A stretch of 64,000 nt of DNA, taken from contig NZ_RBLU01000009.1 in NCBI RefSeq assembly GCF_003989515.1, positions 1-64,000 of the forward strand. The letters run 5' to 3'. The first letter of the stretch is position 1. The number at the start of each line of letters is the position of its first letter. The DNA is from Curtobacterium sp. HSID17257 (GTDB lineage: Bacteria; Actinomycetota; Actinomycetes; Actinomycetales; Microbacteriaceae). The notes under the pieces were generated by a model that made no database searches, was not told the origin of the DNA, and was given only the letters and a program-made list of their open reading frames with translations. Both the position numbers and the translations under genes were made by a program. This document shows positions 54,074 to 62,508 of the stretch, piece by piece.

Positions 54074-55039
54074 ATGTCCTCCGAGAGCACCACCGGCGCC
54101 GAGGGGTCGCGGGCCCGCTTCCCGCTCGACACCGTCTACCAGGCGGCGCGGATGTACTACCTCGAGGACGCCACCCAGGTCGAGATCGCCTCACGCCTCG
54201 GGGTCTCCCGCCCCACGGTGAGCCGCCTCGTCGCCGAGGCCCGTCGTGCCGGCCTCGTCCGCATCGACGTCGTGGACCCCTTCCAGGACGAGACCGTCGC
54301 GCTCGCCGAACGGCTGCAGGTCGTGCTCGGCCTCGGCGCCGTGCACCTCGCCGCCGTGACGCACCAGACGACGCTCGGCGCCGACCTCGCCGCCCCCATC
54401 GCGACCGCGGTCGAGGGGATGGGACTCACCCCTGGTGACGCGGTCCTGGTGTCCTCGGGGCGGACGGTCTACGACGTCGCGCAGACGGGGATGCCGCCGC
54501 TCGCGGGCGTGCAGCTCGTCCCCACCGTCGGTGGGCAGGCGGACCCGATGCCGTGGTTCCAGACGAACGAGATCACCCGCACCGCAGCGGAGCACTCCGG
54601 TGCGATCCCGGCGTTCCTGTTCGCGCAGGCCCTGCCGTCGGCCGCGATGCGGGCGTCGCTCGACGAGGACCCCGCCTTCCAGCACGTCGTCGGGCTCTGG
54701 GGGCGCGCGAAGGGGGCGATCCTCGGTGTCGGTGCGCCGACCGCGACGCGCGACGCACTCGCGCGGGGGATCCCGGTCGAGGACGCCGTCTTCGACCAGG
54801 CCGCCGGTGACGTCTGCCTGAACTTCTTCGCCGCCGACGGGTCGCCGATCGAGTTCCCCGGCAGCGAGCGCATGGTCCGGACCTCGCGTGCGGTCCTCGC
54901 GGGCGTCCCGCACGCGGTCGGCGTCGCCGTCGGGGCGGCGAAGGTACCGAGCATCATCGGCGCCGTCCGCGCGGGCATGATCAACGAGCTCGTGACGGAC
55001 GCCGCGACCGCGCGCGCCCTGCTCGACGCGCTCGCCTGA
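54074..55039 (+). CDS. SorC/DeoR-family sugar-binding regulator of the tetritol cluster
   Basis: 321 residues. N-terminal helix-turn-helix (about 24-48, ATQVEIASRLGVSRPTVSRLVAEARRAGLV) and a C-terminal SorC sugar-phosphate domain with GVGAPTATRD. ATG 54074 follows GAAGGG; in-frame GTGs at 54044 and 54017 (the latter overlapping the SDR stop) are alternatives. Likely senses an erythrulose phosphate and controls the divergent promoter at 53.0-53.1 kb. Confidence 0.88.
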   Translation: MSSESTTGAEGSRARFPLDTVYQAARMYYLEDATQVEIASRLGVSRPTVSRLVAEARRAGLVRIDVVDPFQDETVALAERLQVVLGLGAVHLAAVTHQTTLGADLAAPIATAVEGMGLTPGDAVLVSSGRTVYDVAQTGMPPLAGVQLVPTVGGQADPMPWFQTNEITRTAAEHSGAIPAFLFAQALPSAAMRASLDEDPAFQHVVGLWGRAKGAILGVGAPTATRDALARGIPVEDAVFDQAAGDVCLNFFAADGSPIEFPGSERMVRTSRAVLAGVPHAVGVAVGAAKVPSIIGAVRAGMINELVTDAATARALLDALA

Positions 55040-55056
55040 GCCGCGACGCGACCACG

Positions 55057-55104
55057 GACGGACGGGAGGCGCGGTGCGGGCCGGCACCGCGCCTCCCGTC
55101 CGTC
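55057..55104. terminator. Palindrome family 1, bidirectional terminator
   Basis: 21-bp perfect stem (55057-55077 with 55084-55104), six-base loop, between the convergent SorC and DinB genes; the right arm overlaps the DinB stop codon. Confidence 0.88.
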
Positions 55105-55639
55105 ACTCCGTGCGGTCGGCGGTCCGGCGCACGTCCCACAGGTGGTGCACCGGGTCGTGCGCGGAGTAGGTCGCGAGGGTCGCGACCGTGAAGACGCTGC
55201 CGTCCGACCGGCGACCGGTCCGCCCGAGGGCGTCGTCGGGGACCGCTGCGAAGGCGGCCGCGGCGGCGCGCGCCGCGTCGGTGAGCTCCCGGGAGACGAC
55301 CGCCGGGTCCTGCTCGTCGTAGCGGTCCTCGACGGCGGTGGCGTCCTGGTCCCAGTTCGGGAAGGCCGGGTCGTCCTCGGCGAGGACGAGCTGGAGGCGC
55401 TCCGTCATCTTCCGGTGGACGTCGCGGACGTGCGCGCCGTACTCGAGCGGCGACCACGTGTGGTCGTCGGGGCGCTGCCGCACGTCGTCGCGGGCGAGCT
55501 GCTCCGGCCAGGCGGCGGCGTTGTCGGTGAGCACCGCCGGGACGTCACGGAACGCCAGGGCCGCGCCGTCGAATCCGCAGTCGGGGCAGGCGCTGCCGAT
55601 CACCCAGGTCCAGTCCTTCGTGTCCGCTTCGATCGCCAC
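55103..55639 (-). CDS. DinB-family protein
   Basis: 178 residues from GTG 55639. Four-helix DinB/maleylpyruvate-isomerase-type fold: DDHTWSPLEYGAHVRDVHRKMTERL with one metal His and a later YSAHDPVHHLWDV with the others. The N-terminus adds a CPDCGFDG cysteine pair. Such enzymes are often mycothiol- or bacillithiol-dependent S-transferases. TAACGT lies seven bases before the start. Confidence 0.82.
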   Translation of the reverse strand: MAIEADTKDWTWVIGSACPDCGFDGAALAFRDVPAVLTDNAAAWPEQLARDDVRQRPDDHTWSPLEYGAHVRDVHRKMTERLQLVLAEDDPAFPNWDQDATAVEDRYDEQDPAVVSRELTDAARAAAAAFAAVPDDALGRTGRRSDGSVFTVATLATYSAHDPVHHLWDVRRTADRTE

Positions 55640-55724
55640 GGGGCCGACGTTACCGCCTCGTGACCTCGCGGCACATCGGCACCGGCGAGCGGAAGCGCGG
55701 TGACCCCCGTCCGGGTGACACGCC

Positions 55725-55796
55725 GGTACCTGTGAATCCCCGACCAGTGACATGTCGGTCGGTCGGTACCGTAGCTGGCTGTTCCGGGCCGGTACC
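55725..55796. promoter_or_regulatory. Three GGTACC boxes upstream of the MHS transporter
   Basis: GGTACC occurs at 55725-55730, 55765-55770 and 55791-55796, the last two inside TCGGTACCG/CGGTACCGA arms that are inverted copies. They lie 33-104 bases before the transporter ATG and may be operator or promoter elements. Confidence 0.35.
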
Positions 55797-55828
55797 GATC
55801 GGCCCGCCCCACCACGAGGAGATCGCGT

Positions 55829-57328
55829 ATGGGTTCCGACCCCAGCAGTACCACCACCCGACCGCCCCGACGTCTGCGGGTCAGCGACGTCACGGTGGTC
55901 GACAAGAGCATGATGCGCCGGGCCGTCAGCGGCATGGTCGTCGGCAACACGATGGAGTGGTACGACGTCGGGGTCTACGGCTACCTGGCGGTGACGATGG
56001 GCAAGGTGTTCCTGCCCACGGCCGAGCCGTCGGTGCAGATCCTCTTCAGCCTCGGGGTGTTCGCGGCCACCTACGTCGCGCGGCCCCTCGGCGGGATCGT
56101 GTTCGGGCGGCTGGGGGACCGGCTGGGTCGGCAGAAGGTGCTCGCCACGACGCTGGTCCTGATGGCGTCGTCGACCTTCCTCATCGGGGTGCTGCCGGCG
56201 TGGTCGACCATCGGTGCGGTCGCTCCGGTCGTGCTCGTCGTGCTGAAGCTCGCACAGGGCTTCTCGACCGGTGGTGAGTACGCCGGCGCCACCACGTTCG
56301 TCACCGAGTACGCACCCGACCGCCGACGCGGCTTCTTCGCGAGCATCCTCGACTTCGGCAGCTACATGGGCTTCGCGCTCGGCGCCACCGTGGTGACCGT
56401 GCTGCAGGTGACGCTGGGCGACGAGAGGATGACCGCCTGGGGCTGGCGCCTGCCGTTCCTGCTCGCCGGTGTGATCGGCGTCGTCGCGATCTGGTTCCGC
56501 CTGCGCATCGAGGAGTCCCCGGTCTTCCAGGCGACCCAGGCCGCGCAGGAGGCCGCTGCGTCGGACCGCGAGGCAGCCGAGGGCGGTCGCCCCGCCAACG
56601 TGCTCGTCATGGTGCGGGACCACTGGCGCCCGATCGTCATCGCGATCATGCTCGTCGGCGCCTCGAACACGGTCGGCTACGCGCTGACCTCGTACATGCC
56701 GACGTACCTCACCGACTCGCTCGGCTACTCCGCGATCGACGGCACGCTCCTCACCATCCCCGTCCTCGTGCTCCTCGCCGTGATGCTGCCCGTCGCCGGA
56801 CGGCTGTCGGACCGCATCGGGCGTCGCACCGTGATGTGGATCGGCGCCGGCACCACGGTCGTGCTCGCCGTCCCCGCGTTCCTGCTCATCGGTCACGGTG
56901 CGCAGTGGTCGACCCTCGCCGGTCTCGGGCTGCTGGCGCTGATGACCGCGCTGTGGGTGTCGAACCAGGCGGCGTCGCTGCCCGCGCTCTTCCCGACGTC
57001 GACCCGCTACGGCGGCATGGGTTTCGCGTACAACATCGCCATCGCGGTGTTCGGCGGGACGACGCCGCTGATCGTGCAGGCACTCCTGACCGCCACCGGG
57101 GACCAGCTCGCGCCCGCGTACTTCCTCGTGGCGATGAGCATCGTCGGGGCGATCGGCGTGTTCTGCATGCGGGAGTCGTCGCAGCGGCCGCTCCCGGGGT
57201 CGATGCCCGCGGTGGAGTCCGAGGACGAGGCGCGCGAGCTCGTGCTCACGCAGGACACGAACCCGAACCTCGACCTGGGGGACCTGCCGTTCGCGGCGCA
57301 GGACCGGGCGGACGCCGTCCGGCGCTGA
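55829..57328 (+). CDS. MHS-family proton symporter (ProP-like)
   Basis: 499 residues, twelve helices. MVVGNTMEWYDVGVYGYLAVTMGKVFLP at TM1 and GRLGDRLGRQKVL after TM2, LAQGFSTGGEYAGATTFVTEYAPDRRRGF after TM4: the metabolite:H+ symporter group that takes up proline/betaine, citrate or shikimate. Closest in look to ProP osmolyte transporters. The C-terminus lacks an obvious coiled coil. Confidence 0.87.
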   Translation: MGSDPSSTTTRPPRRLRVSDVTVVDKSMMRRAVSGMVVGNTMEWYDVGVYGYLAVTMGKVFLPTAEPSVQILFSLGVFAATYVARPLGGIVFGRLGDRLGRQKVLATTLVLMASSTFLIGVLPAWSTIGAVAPVVLVVLKLAQGFSTGGEYAGATTFVTEYAPDRRRGFFASILDFGSYMGFALGATVVTVLQVTLGDERMTAWGWRLPFLLAGVIGVVAIWFRLRIEESPVFQATQAAQEAAASDREAAEGGRPANVLVMVRDHWRPIVIAIMLVGASNTVGYALTSYMPTYLTDSLGYSAIDGTLLTIPVLVLLAVMLPVAGRLSDRIGRRTVMWIGAGTTVVLAVPAFLLIGHGAQWSTLAGLGLLALMTALWVSNQAASLPALFPTSTRYGGMGFAYNIAIAVFGGTTPLIVQALLTATGDQLAPAYFLVAMSIVGAIGVFCMRESSQRPLPGSMPAVESEDEARELVLTQDTNPNLDLGDLPFAAQDRADAVRR

Positions 57329-57358
57329 GGGCGACCGGCTCGCTCGGGTGACCGGCAC

Positions 57359-57410
57359 ACGGACAGCGACGTCGCACGTGTCGATCGACGCGTGCGACGT
57401 CGCTGTCCGT
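57359..57410. terminator. 20-bp bidirectional hairpin
   Basis: Perfect 20-bp stem (57359-57378 with 57391-57410); the 12-base loop contains the self-complementary GTCGATCGAC. Between the convergent transporter and CobW-like genes. Confidence 0.88.
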
Positions 57411-57432
57411 CCGGGCACGCGCCCGGCGTCGG

Positions 57433-58470
57433 TCAGTCGTGTCGGTGCTCGTGCGAGGGGTCGAGCGCCGGCCACACCGGGAACGGGTCCGCCCACCGTC
57501 GCCAGACGTCCGGTCCGGCGAGCAGCTCGTCCGGCGTGAGCAGGGCGCCGTCGAGGGCCCGCTCGATCGCGTGCACGTCGAGGCGCTCGCCGACGAACCA
57601 GATCGCCTGACCGACGGGTGCGTCCTCGTCCCAGGACGGGTTCGCCGTGGGGTCGAGCGCGAGCATCGCCCCGAAGCTCGACCACGACCCGACGTGGTCC
57701 GGGCGGGATGCCAGGCGGAAGAAGCCCTTCGAGCGCAGCACACGGCCGTTCGCCCCCGCGGCGAGGTCGTGTGCGATGACGTCGGCGAGTCGGCCCGGGT
57801 GGAACGGCAGGGGTTCGCGGTACCGCATCGACACCAGGTCGTCCCGCGGACCGCGGCCGGTGTCGGCCCGGTCCGCGTCGGTCGAGAGCGCGCGCATCCA
57901 TCCGGCGCCGGACACCAGCAGCCGCGCCGCGCCGCCGTTCGACGCCGGGAGGTCGAGCGGGCTGCGCAGGGTGGGCGCCGCGACGATCACCGCGTGCGGC
58001 GCCATGCGGTGGAGCAGTGCCACGAGCGCACGACGCCGTCGACCGGACAGCGGCTCGACGCGGTCGAGTGCGATCACCGTGGCGTACTCGACGACGGAGA
58101 CCACCCGCTCGGCCGCCACGAAGGCGTCGTCCACGTCCGACCAGAGCAGGTGGGCGACATCGTCCGCACGGAGCACGGCGACGACGTGGCGCAGGACCCG
58201 GTCGTCCCCGGTCTCCGAGCGTGCGGCGTTCGCGAGCATCATGCCGACCGCGCGGACGTCGACCTCGGGCGCGAGCGTCACGACCAGGTCGTGGTCGGCG
58301 TCGGGCCCGCACACCCGGTCGAGCTGGTCGCGGCGCGCGGCGATGCCCCGGGCTGCGGCGAGGGCGTTGCCGGCGACGTGCATGCGGTGGCCGCTGCTGA
58401 TCCGTGCGGCGGTGCGGACGGCGTCGGCATCGTGCAGGGCGGTGACGAGGGTGGTTGCTGCGGGGCGCAT
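57433..58470 (-). CDS. CobW/COG0523-like protein with degenerate GTPase motif
   Basis: 345 residues. The C-terminal half is a normal CobW C-terminal domain ([43 protein letters not shown]) and the tail is HEHRHD, as in zinc metallochaperones. The N-terminus, where GxxGxGKT should be, reads [18 protein letters not shown], so the P-loop is absent and GTP hydrolysis is doubtful. ATG 58470 with TAGGGT seven bases upstream, next to a Zur-like box. Divergent from zinc-free bL36. Confidence 0.8.
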   Translation of the reverse strand: MRPAATTLVTALHDADAVRTAARISSGHRMHVAGNALAAARGIAARRDQLDRVCGPDADHDLVVTLAPEVDVRAVGMMLANAARSETGDDRVLRHVVAVLRADDVAHLLWSDVDDAFVAAERVVSVVEYATVIALDRVEPLSGRRRRALVALLHRMAPHAVIVAAPTLRSPLDLPASNGGAARLLVSGAGWMRALSTDADRADTGRGPRDDLVSMRYREPLPFHPGRLADVIAHDLAAGANGRVLRSKGFFRLASRPDHVGSWSSFGAMLALDPTANPSWDEDAPVGQAIWFVGERLDVHAIERALDGALLTPDELLAGPDVWRRWADPFPVWPALDPSHEHRHD

Positions 58471-58485
58471 GTCGAGTACCCTACA

Positions 58486-58500
58486 TGATAACCGTTCTCA
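58486..58500. promoter_or_regulatory. Zur-type box between CobW-like gene and bL36
   Basis: TGATAACCGTTCTCA is a near-palindrome (one mismatch per arm pair) resembling actinobacterial Zur boxes. It directly abuts the TAGGGT -10 of the CobW-like gene (58477-58482) and lies 29 bases before bL36, so one repressor could control both. Confidence 0.75.
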
Positions 58501-58528
58501 ACAAGGAGTCGGTGCAGGAAGGAGCCCC

Positions 58529-58651
58529 GTGAAGGTCCGCAACTCGCTCAAGGCGCTGAAGAAGATCCCCGGTTCGCAGATCGTGCGTCGCCGTGGACGC
58601 GTGTACGTCATCAACAAGCGTGACCCCCGCTGGAAGGCCCGCCAGGGGTAG
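58529..58651 (+). CDS. rpmJ: Ribosomal protein bL36, zinc-independent paralogue
   Basis: 40 residues starting [20 protein letters not shown], no Cys or His at all, so the zinc ribbon of the C+ form is missing. The C- paralogue replaces zinc-bearing bL36 when zinc is scarce, releasing metal. GGAAGGAG precedes the GTG. The Zur-like box upstream fits this role. Confidence 0.95.
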   Translation: MKVRNSLKALKKIPGSQIVRRRGRVYVINKRDPRWKARQG

Positions 58652-58678
58652 GTCACCGGCCGTCCGTAGGGTGGGATC

Positions 58679-59335
58679 ATGCGACTCCTGCTCATCCGGC
58701 ACGGCCAGACCCCCGCGAACGTGGACGGCGTGCTCGACGCCGAGGTACCCGGCCCCGGGCTCACCGAGCTCGGGCAGCAGCAGGCGGACGCGCTGCCGAC
58801 GGCCTTGGCCGACCGCGGCATCGAGCGGCTCTTCGTCTCGTCGATGGTCCGGACGCAGCTCACCGCGGCGCCGCTCGCCGCCGCACTCGGGATCGAACCC
58901 GTCGTGCTCCCCGGACTGCGCGAGATCGAGGCGGGGGACCTGCAGGGCAAGCGCGACCGGACCTCGGTGCAGCTGTACATCTCGACCGTGCACGGCTGGT
59001 CGGCGGGCGACCGCGCGAGCCGGATGCCCGGTGGCGAGAGCGGCGACGACTTCTTCGCGCGCTACGACGTCGCCGTGCGGGAGATCCTCGCGTCGGGGGT
59101 CGAGGTCGCTGCCGCGTTCAGCCACGGCGCGGCGATCCGGACGTGGGCCAGTGCGGTCGCGCAGAACACCCCCGACGAGTTCGGCACGAAGCGGCACCTC
59201 GAGAACACCGGCATCGTCGAGGTCGAGGGGTCATTCGACGACGGGTGGCGCCTGGTCGACTGGGAGGGCGAGCCCGTCGGGGGCGAGGACCTGATCGACC
59301 GGACGGCGCAGGACCCGACCGGCGACGCGTTCTGA
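58679..59335 (+). CDS. Histidine phosphatase (phosphoglycerate-mutase-like)
   Basis: 218 residues. LLLIRHGQTPANVDG (phosphohistidine loop, about 3-17), SSMVRTQLTA and a late FSHGAAIRTW with the second histidine. Dephosphorylates a small metabolite; substrate unknown. TAGGGT six bases before the ATG suggests a leaderless transcript independent of bL36. Ended by a very long palindrome. Confidence 0.9.
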   Translation: MRLLLIRHGQTPANVDGVLDAEVPGPGLTELGQQQADALPTALADRGIERLFVSSMVRTQLTAAPLAAALGIEPVVLPGLREIEAGDLQGKRDRTSVQLYISTVHGWSAGDRASRMPGGESGDDFFARYDVAVREILASGVEVAAAFSHGAAIRTWASAVAQNTPDEFGTKRHLENTGIVEVEGSFDDGWRLVDWEGEPVGGEDLIDRTAQDPTGDAF

Positions 59336-59346
59336 CCCGCCGACAC

Positions 59347-59402
59347 GACGGACGGACGGGAGGCGCGGTGCCAGCTGGCACCGCGCCTCCCGTCCGTCCG
59401 TC
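59347..59402. terminator. 56-bp perfect palindrome (family 1)
   Basis: Every base from 59347 to 59374 pairs with 59402 back to 59375, with no loop bases and no mismatch. The centre is CCAG-CTGG. It is the longest family 1 member and lies 12 bases after the phosphatase stop. Confidence 0.95.
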
Positions 59403-59425
59403 CGTCGTCCGTCTCGACCCGCGGA

Positions 59426-59485
59426 ACGCAACGAAGGCGGCTCCCCGCAGCGGTACATCACTGCGAGGAGCCGCCGACGTTGCGT
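59426..59485. terminator. Imperfect hairpin, palindrome family 2
   Basis: ACGCAACG/CGTTGCGT and GGCGGCTCC/GGAGCCGCC arms around a GCAGCGGTACA loop region. Core shared with 18470-18533. Lies 13 bases beyond the glpD stop, so it probably terminates glpD. Confidence 0.8.
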
Positions 59486-59497
59486 CTTGCGGAACCC

Positions 59498-61240
59498 CTA
59501 CGCGGGCTGCGCCGTCGTGTGCAGCGGCACGATCACGCCGTGCGACTCGCGCAGGACGTCGAGGGTGCGCTGGACCTCGTCCGCTCGCTCCTCGGTGCTC
59601 CAGCCCAGGGCGTCCGCGAGCACGTCGGCCAGCTCGTCGAGCAGGTCGATCGTGACACCGCCGACGAAGGCGAGGTTCGTGCGACGGAGTACCACGTCGA
59701 CCAGGTGGACCGCCTGCTCGTGCTGCGCGAAGTACGCGACCTCGGCACGGGTGAGCGAGGGGTCGGACTCGAGCGGCTCGACCGGGCCGTCGGTGAGGAC
59801 GTCCACGACCTCGGCGGCACGGGTGCCGTAGCGCTCGAGCAGCCCCTCGACGACGGACTCGTCGAGGCCGTCACGGTGGGACTTGATCCACAGGGCGCGC
59901 TGCGCGTCGGTCGTCGGGAAGTCCTTGCCGCCGCCGATCGCCATGCCGGTCGTGTCGACCTTCCGGGCGATGCCGAGCTTCGTGGTGACGTCGCTCGACA
60001 GGTGCGCGGCCAGGGCGCGGAACGTCGTCCACTTGCCGCCGACCAGGCTCAGCACCGTGGTGCCGGGCAGCCCGGCGATCGGGGTGTCGACGATCCGGTA
60101 GTCGCGGGAGACGAAGCCGGGAGCGGTGTCCTCGTGGCGGGGGAGCGGGCGGATGCCCGAGTAGCTGTAGACGATGTGGTCGCGGGTGACCTCGATCTGC
60201 GGGAAGACGTGCTTCACCAGCCCGAAGAAGTAGTCGATCTCCTCCTCGGTCGTGGTCACCGGCTTCGACGGGTCCGCGTCGATGTCCGTCGTCCCGATGA
60301 GCACCCGGCCCTTGAGCGGGTAGATGAGGACGATGCGGCCGTCGTTGTTCTCGAAGAACAGCTCGCGGCCCTTGGTCGCCTCGAGCAGCTCGTCGTTCTT
60401 GACGACGATGTGCGAGCCCTTCGTGCCGCCCATGAACTTCGTCTCGCCGCCGAACGCCTGGTTCGTCAGGTCGGTCCAGGGGCCGGAGGCGTTCACGACG
60501 ACGTCAGCGGTGAACACGAAGTCCTCGCCGGTCTCGCGGTCGCGGAGCACGACGCCGCCGTCGCGGGTGCCGGCTGCCTCGACGTAGTTGACGGCACGGG
60601 CGGTCGCGGCGCTGCCGGTGCCCTGCGCCGCGGCGAGGCCGTCCTTCAGCACGTCGAGCGCGAGGCGCTCCGGCTCGTGCACGGAGGCGTCGTAGTAGGT
60701 GCCCGTGTACTTCAGGTCCTTGTTGAGCGCCGGCATGTCGGCGAGCGCCGCCTTCTTCGTCAGGAAGCGGTGCTTCGGCACCGATCCGCCGTCACGCGAG
60801 AAGGAGTCGTAGATCGTCATGCCGATCTTGATGAGCGCGGCGCCGCGCTCCTTGGTCGAACGCTGCTTGTGGGTGAGCATGCGCAGCGGGGCGTTCATGA
60901 TGCCGGAGAAGGTCGAGAAGATCGGCATCGTCGTCTGCAGCGGCTTGACGTAGTGCGGGGCGATGCGGATCAGGCCGTTGCGCTCCTGCACACTCTCGCG
61001 CACCAGGCGGAACTCGCCGTTCTCCAGGTAGCGGATGCCGCCGTGGATCATGTGGCTCGACGCGGCCGAGGCGCCGCCGGCGTAGTCGCCGCGCTCGACG
61101 AGCACGACGTCGACGCCCTGCAGGGCGAGGTCGCGGAAGGTGGCGATGCCGTTGATGCCGCCACCGACGATGAGGACCTGTGCGTTCGGGCGCTCGGTGA
61201 GCGCGCTGACCGTCTTCCGGGGCTGCGTCTTCTTCGACAT
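59498..61240 (-). CDS. glpD: Glycerol-3-phosphate dehydrogenase (FAD, aerobic)
   Basis: Oxidises sn-glycerol 3-phosphate to DHAP at the membrane, feeding electrons to quinone. 580 residues. VLIVGGGINGIATFRDLALQGVDVVLVERGDYAGGAS (FAD dinucleotide motif, about 22-58), SSHMIHGGIRYLE, and the C-terminal DAO_C domain. ATG 61240. Divergent from a SorC-type regulator with two identical-core operators between. Confidence 0.96.
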   Translation of the reverse strand: MSKKTQPRKTVSALTERPNAQVLIVGGGINGIATFRDLALQGVDVVLVERGDYAGGASAASSHMIHGGIRYLENGEFRLVRESVQERNGLIRIAPHYVKPLQTTMPIFSTFSGIMNAPLRMLTHKQRSTKERGAALIKIGMTIYDSFSRDGGSVPKHRFLTKKAALADMPALNKDLKYTGTYYDASVHEPERLALDVLKDGLAAAQGTGSAATARAVNYVEAAGTRDGGVVLRDRETGEDFVFTADVVVNASGPWTDLTNQAFGGETKFMGGTKGSHIVVKNDELLEATKGRELFFENNDGRIVLIYPLKGRVLIGTTDIDADPSKPVTTTEEEIDYFFGLVKHVFPQIEVTRDHIVYSYSGIRPLPRHEDTAPGFVSRDYRIVDTPIAGLPGTTVLSLVGGKWTTFRALAAHLSSDVTTKLGIARKVDTTGMAIGGGKDFPTTDAQRALWIKSHRDGLDESVVEGLLERYGTRAAEVVDVLTDGPVEPLESDPSLTRAEVAYFAQHEQAVHLVDVVLRRTNLAFVGGVTIDLLDELADVLADALGWSTEERADEVQRTLDVLRESHGVIVPLHTTAQPA

Positions 61241-61316
61241 GGTGCGTCGCTTCCTTGGTCGGTTCCGTGGGGACGCCTTCGATGGTGCTCCTGGGTGAGA
61301 GGGCGGGCAACTTGCG

Positions 61317-61330
61317 TGCACGAACGTGCA
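61317..61330. promoter_or_regulatory. Operator copy 1, TGCACG-NN-CGTGCA
   Basis: TGCACGAACGTGCA, perfect 14-bp palindrome apart from the two centre bases, 77 bases before glpD. Same core as copy 2 at 61425. Probable SorC-family site. Confidence 0.8.
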
Positions 61331-61424
61331 GCACACGTGTCGGTCGCGTCGTCGGGGCGGCTCCCGACGCCGCTGCGGGGGCGGGGGCGACGGCCGGGAG
61401 GCGCGACAGGGGTTGCAGAGGCCG

Positions 61425-61438
61425 TGCACGTCCGTGCA
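61425..61438. promoter_or_regulatory. Operator copy 2, TGCACG-NN-CGTGCA
   Basis: TGCACGTCCGTGCA, centre 108 bp from copy 1. It overlaps the ATG at 61438 and lies just before the GTG at 61450, fitting autoregulation and arguing for the later start. Confidence 0.8.
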
Positions 61439-61449
61439 TGCTCGGTTCC

Positions 61450-62412
61450 GTGACTGACGCAGCGCAGCCGATGCGAACGCAGCAGGCGCTGCGCGCCGCG
61501 CACCTGTACTACCTGCAGGACCTGACGATGGACGCCATCGCGGACGAGCTCGGGACCTCGCGGTCCTCGGTGTCGCGGTTGCTGAAGTACGCCAGGGACA
61601 CCGGGCTGGTGGACATCCAGATCCGTTCGCCGCTCGACCAGGCGGCCGCGCTCAGCCGGAACATCCGCGCACGGTTCGGGGTGCACGCGCACGTCGTCCC
61701 GGTACCGGACCACACGAGCGACGTCGACCGGCTCGAGCGCGTCGCCCTGTCCGCCGCGCGCATCCTGACGCAGTACGTCGAGTCGAACATGGTGATCGGC
61801 ATCTCGTGGGGATCGACCGTCAGCGCCGTGAGCCGCTACCTCGTGCCCAAGACGACGCACGGGTCCACGGTCGTGCAGATCAACGGCGCCGCGAACACCC
61901 GGACCACCGGCATCGTCTACGCGTCGGAGATCCTCCGTCGCTTCGGTGAGGCGTACGGCGCGTTCGTGCAGCAGTTCCCCGTCCCGGCGTTCTTCGACGA
62001 CCCGGCGACGAAGGAGGCCCTGTTCCGCGAGCGGTCGATCCGTCGCGTGCTCGACCTGCACGAACGCATGGACCTCGTCGTGTTCGGCGTCGGAGCGCCG
62101 CAGGCGCCGGTGCCCTCGCACGTCTACTCGGGCGGGTACCTCGACCCCTCGGACCGTGACGAGCTGTCCGAGGCCGGCGTCGTCGGGGACGTCTCGACCG
62201 TGTTCTACCGCGCGGACGGGTCCTGGAAGGACATCGGGGTGAACGCCCGGGCCGGGGCGCCGGACCTCGACACGATCAAGCGGGCGCCGCGGCGGGTGTG
62301 CGTGGTGGCCGGGCGGTCGAAGGCCGCGTCACTGAAGGGCGCGCTCGCGGCCGGCCTGGTCACCGACCTCATCCTGGACGAGAGCGTCGGACAGGCGATC
62401 CTGCAGCCCTGA
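61450..62412 (+). CDS. SorC-family sugar-phosphate-responsive regulator of glpD
   Basis: 320 residues from GTG 61450 (an ATG 12 bases upstream is possible). Helix-turn-helix (about 22-45, LTMDAIADELGTSRSSVSRLLKYA) and the SorC effector domain with GISWGSTVSAVSRYL, VVFGVGAPQAPV and C-terminal AGRSKAASLKGALAAGLVTDLILDE. CATGCT lies seven bases before the GTG. Divergent from glpD with paired operators, so it probably responds to glycerol 3-phosphate or DHAP. Confidence 0.88.
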   Translation: MTDAAQPMRTQQALRAAHLYYLQDLTMDAIADELGTSRSSVSRLLKYARDTGLVDIQIRSPLDQAAALSRNIRARFGVHAHVVPVPDHTSDVDRLERVALSAARILTQYVESNMVIGISWGSTVSAVSRYLVPKTTHGSTVVQINGAANTRTTGIVYASEILRRFGEAYGAFVQQFPVPAFFDDPATKEALFRERSIRRVLDLHERMDLVVFGVGAPQAPVPSHVYSGGYLDPSDRDELSEAGVVGDVSTVFYRADGSWKDIGVNARAGAPDLDTIKRAPRRVCVVAGRSKAASLKGALAAGLVTDLILDESVGQAILQP

Positions 62413-62508
62413 CCGCAGTGCATGCGTGCGGAGCCCGTGCGGTGCCTGCGCGGTGCCTGGGTCAGGTGCCGACCTTCTTTGTCGGTGGTCCCCAGTACGT
62501 TCTCGTGC

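Noticed and set aside
50420-55039. A 1,539-codon open frame on the plus strand across the tetritol operon
   Set aside because: It runs antisense through four clear genes; low-complexity Arg/Ala/Gly composition is typical of a shadow frame in GC-rich DNA. Only its last part, the SorC gene, is real.
57433-58470. CobW gene truncated at its 5' end
   Set aside because: Length (345 residues) is normal and the leaderless promoter with Zur-like box directly precedes the ATG, so the motif is degenerate rather than cut off.
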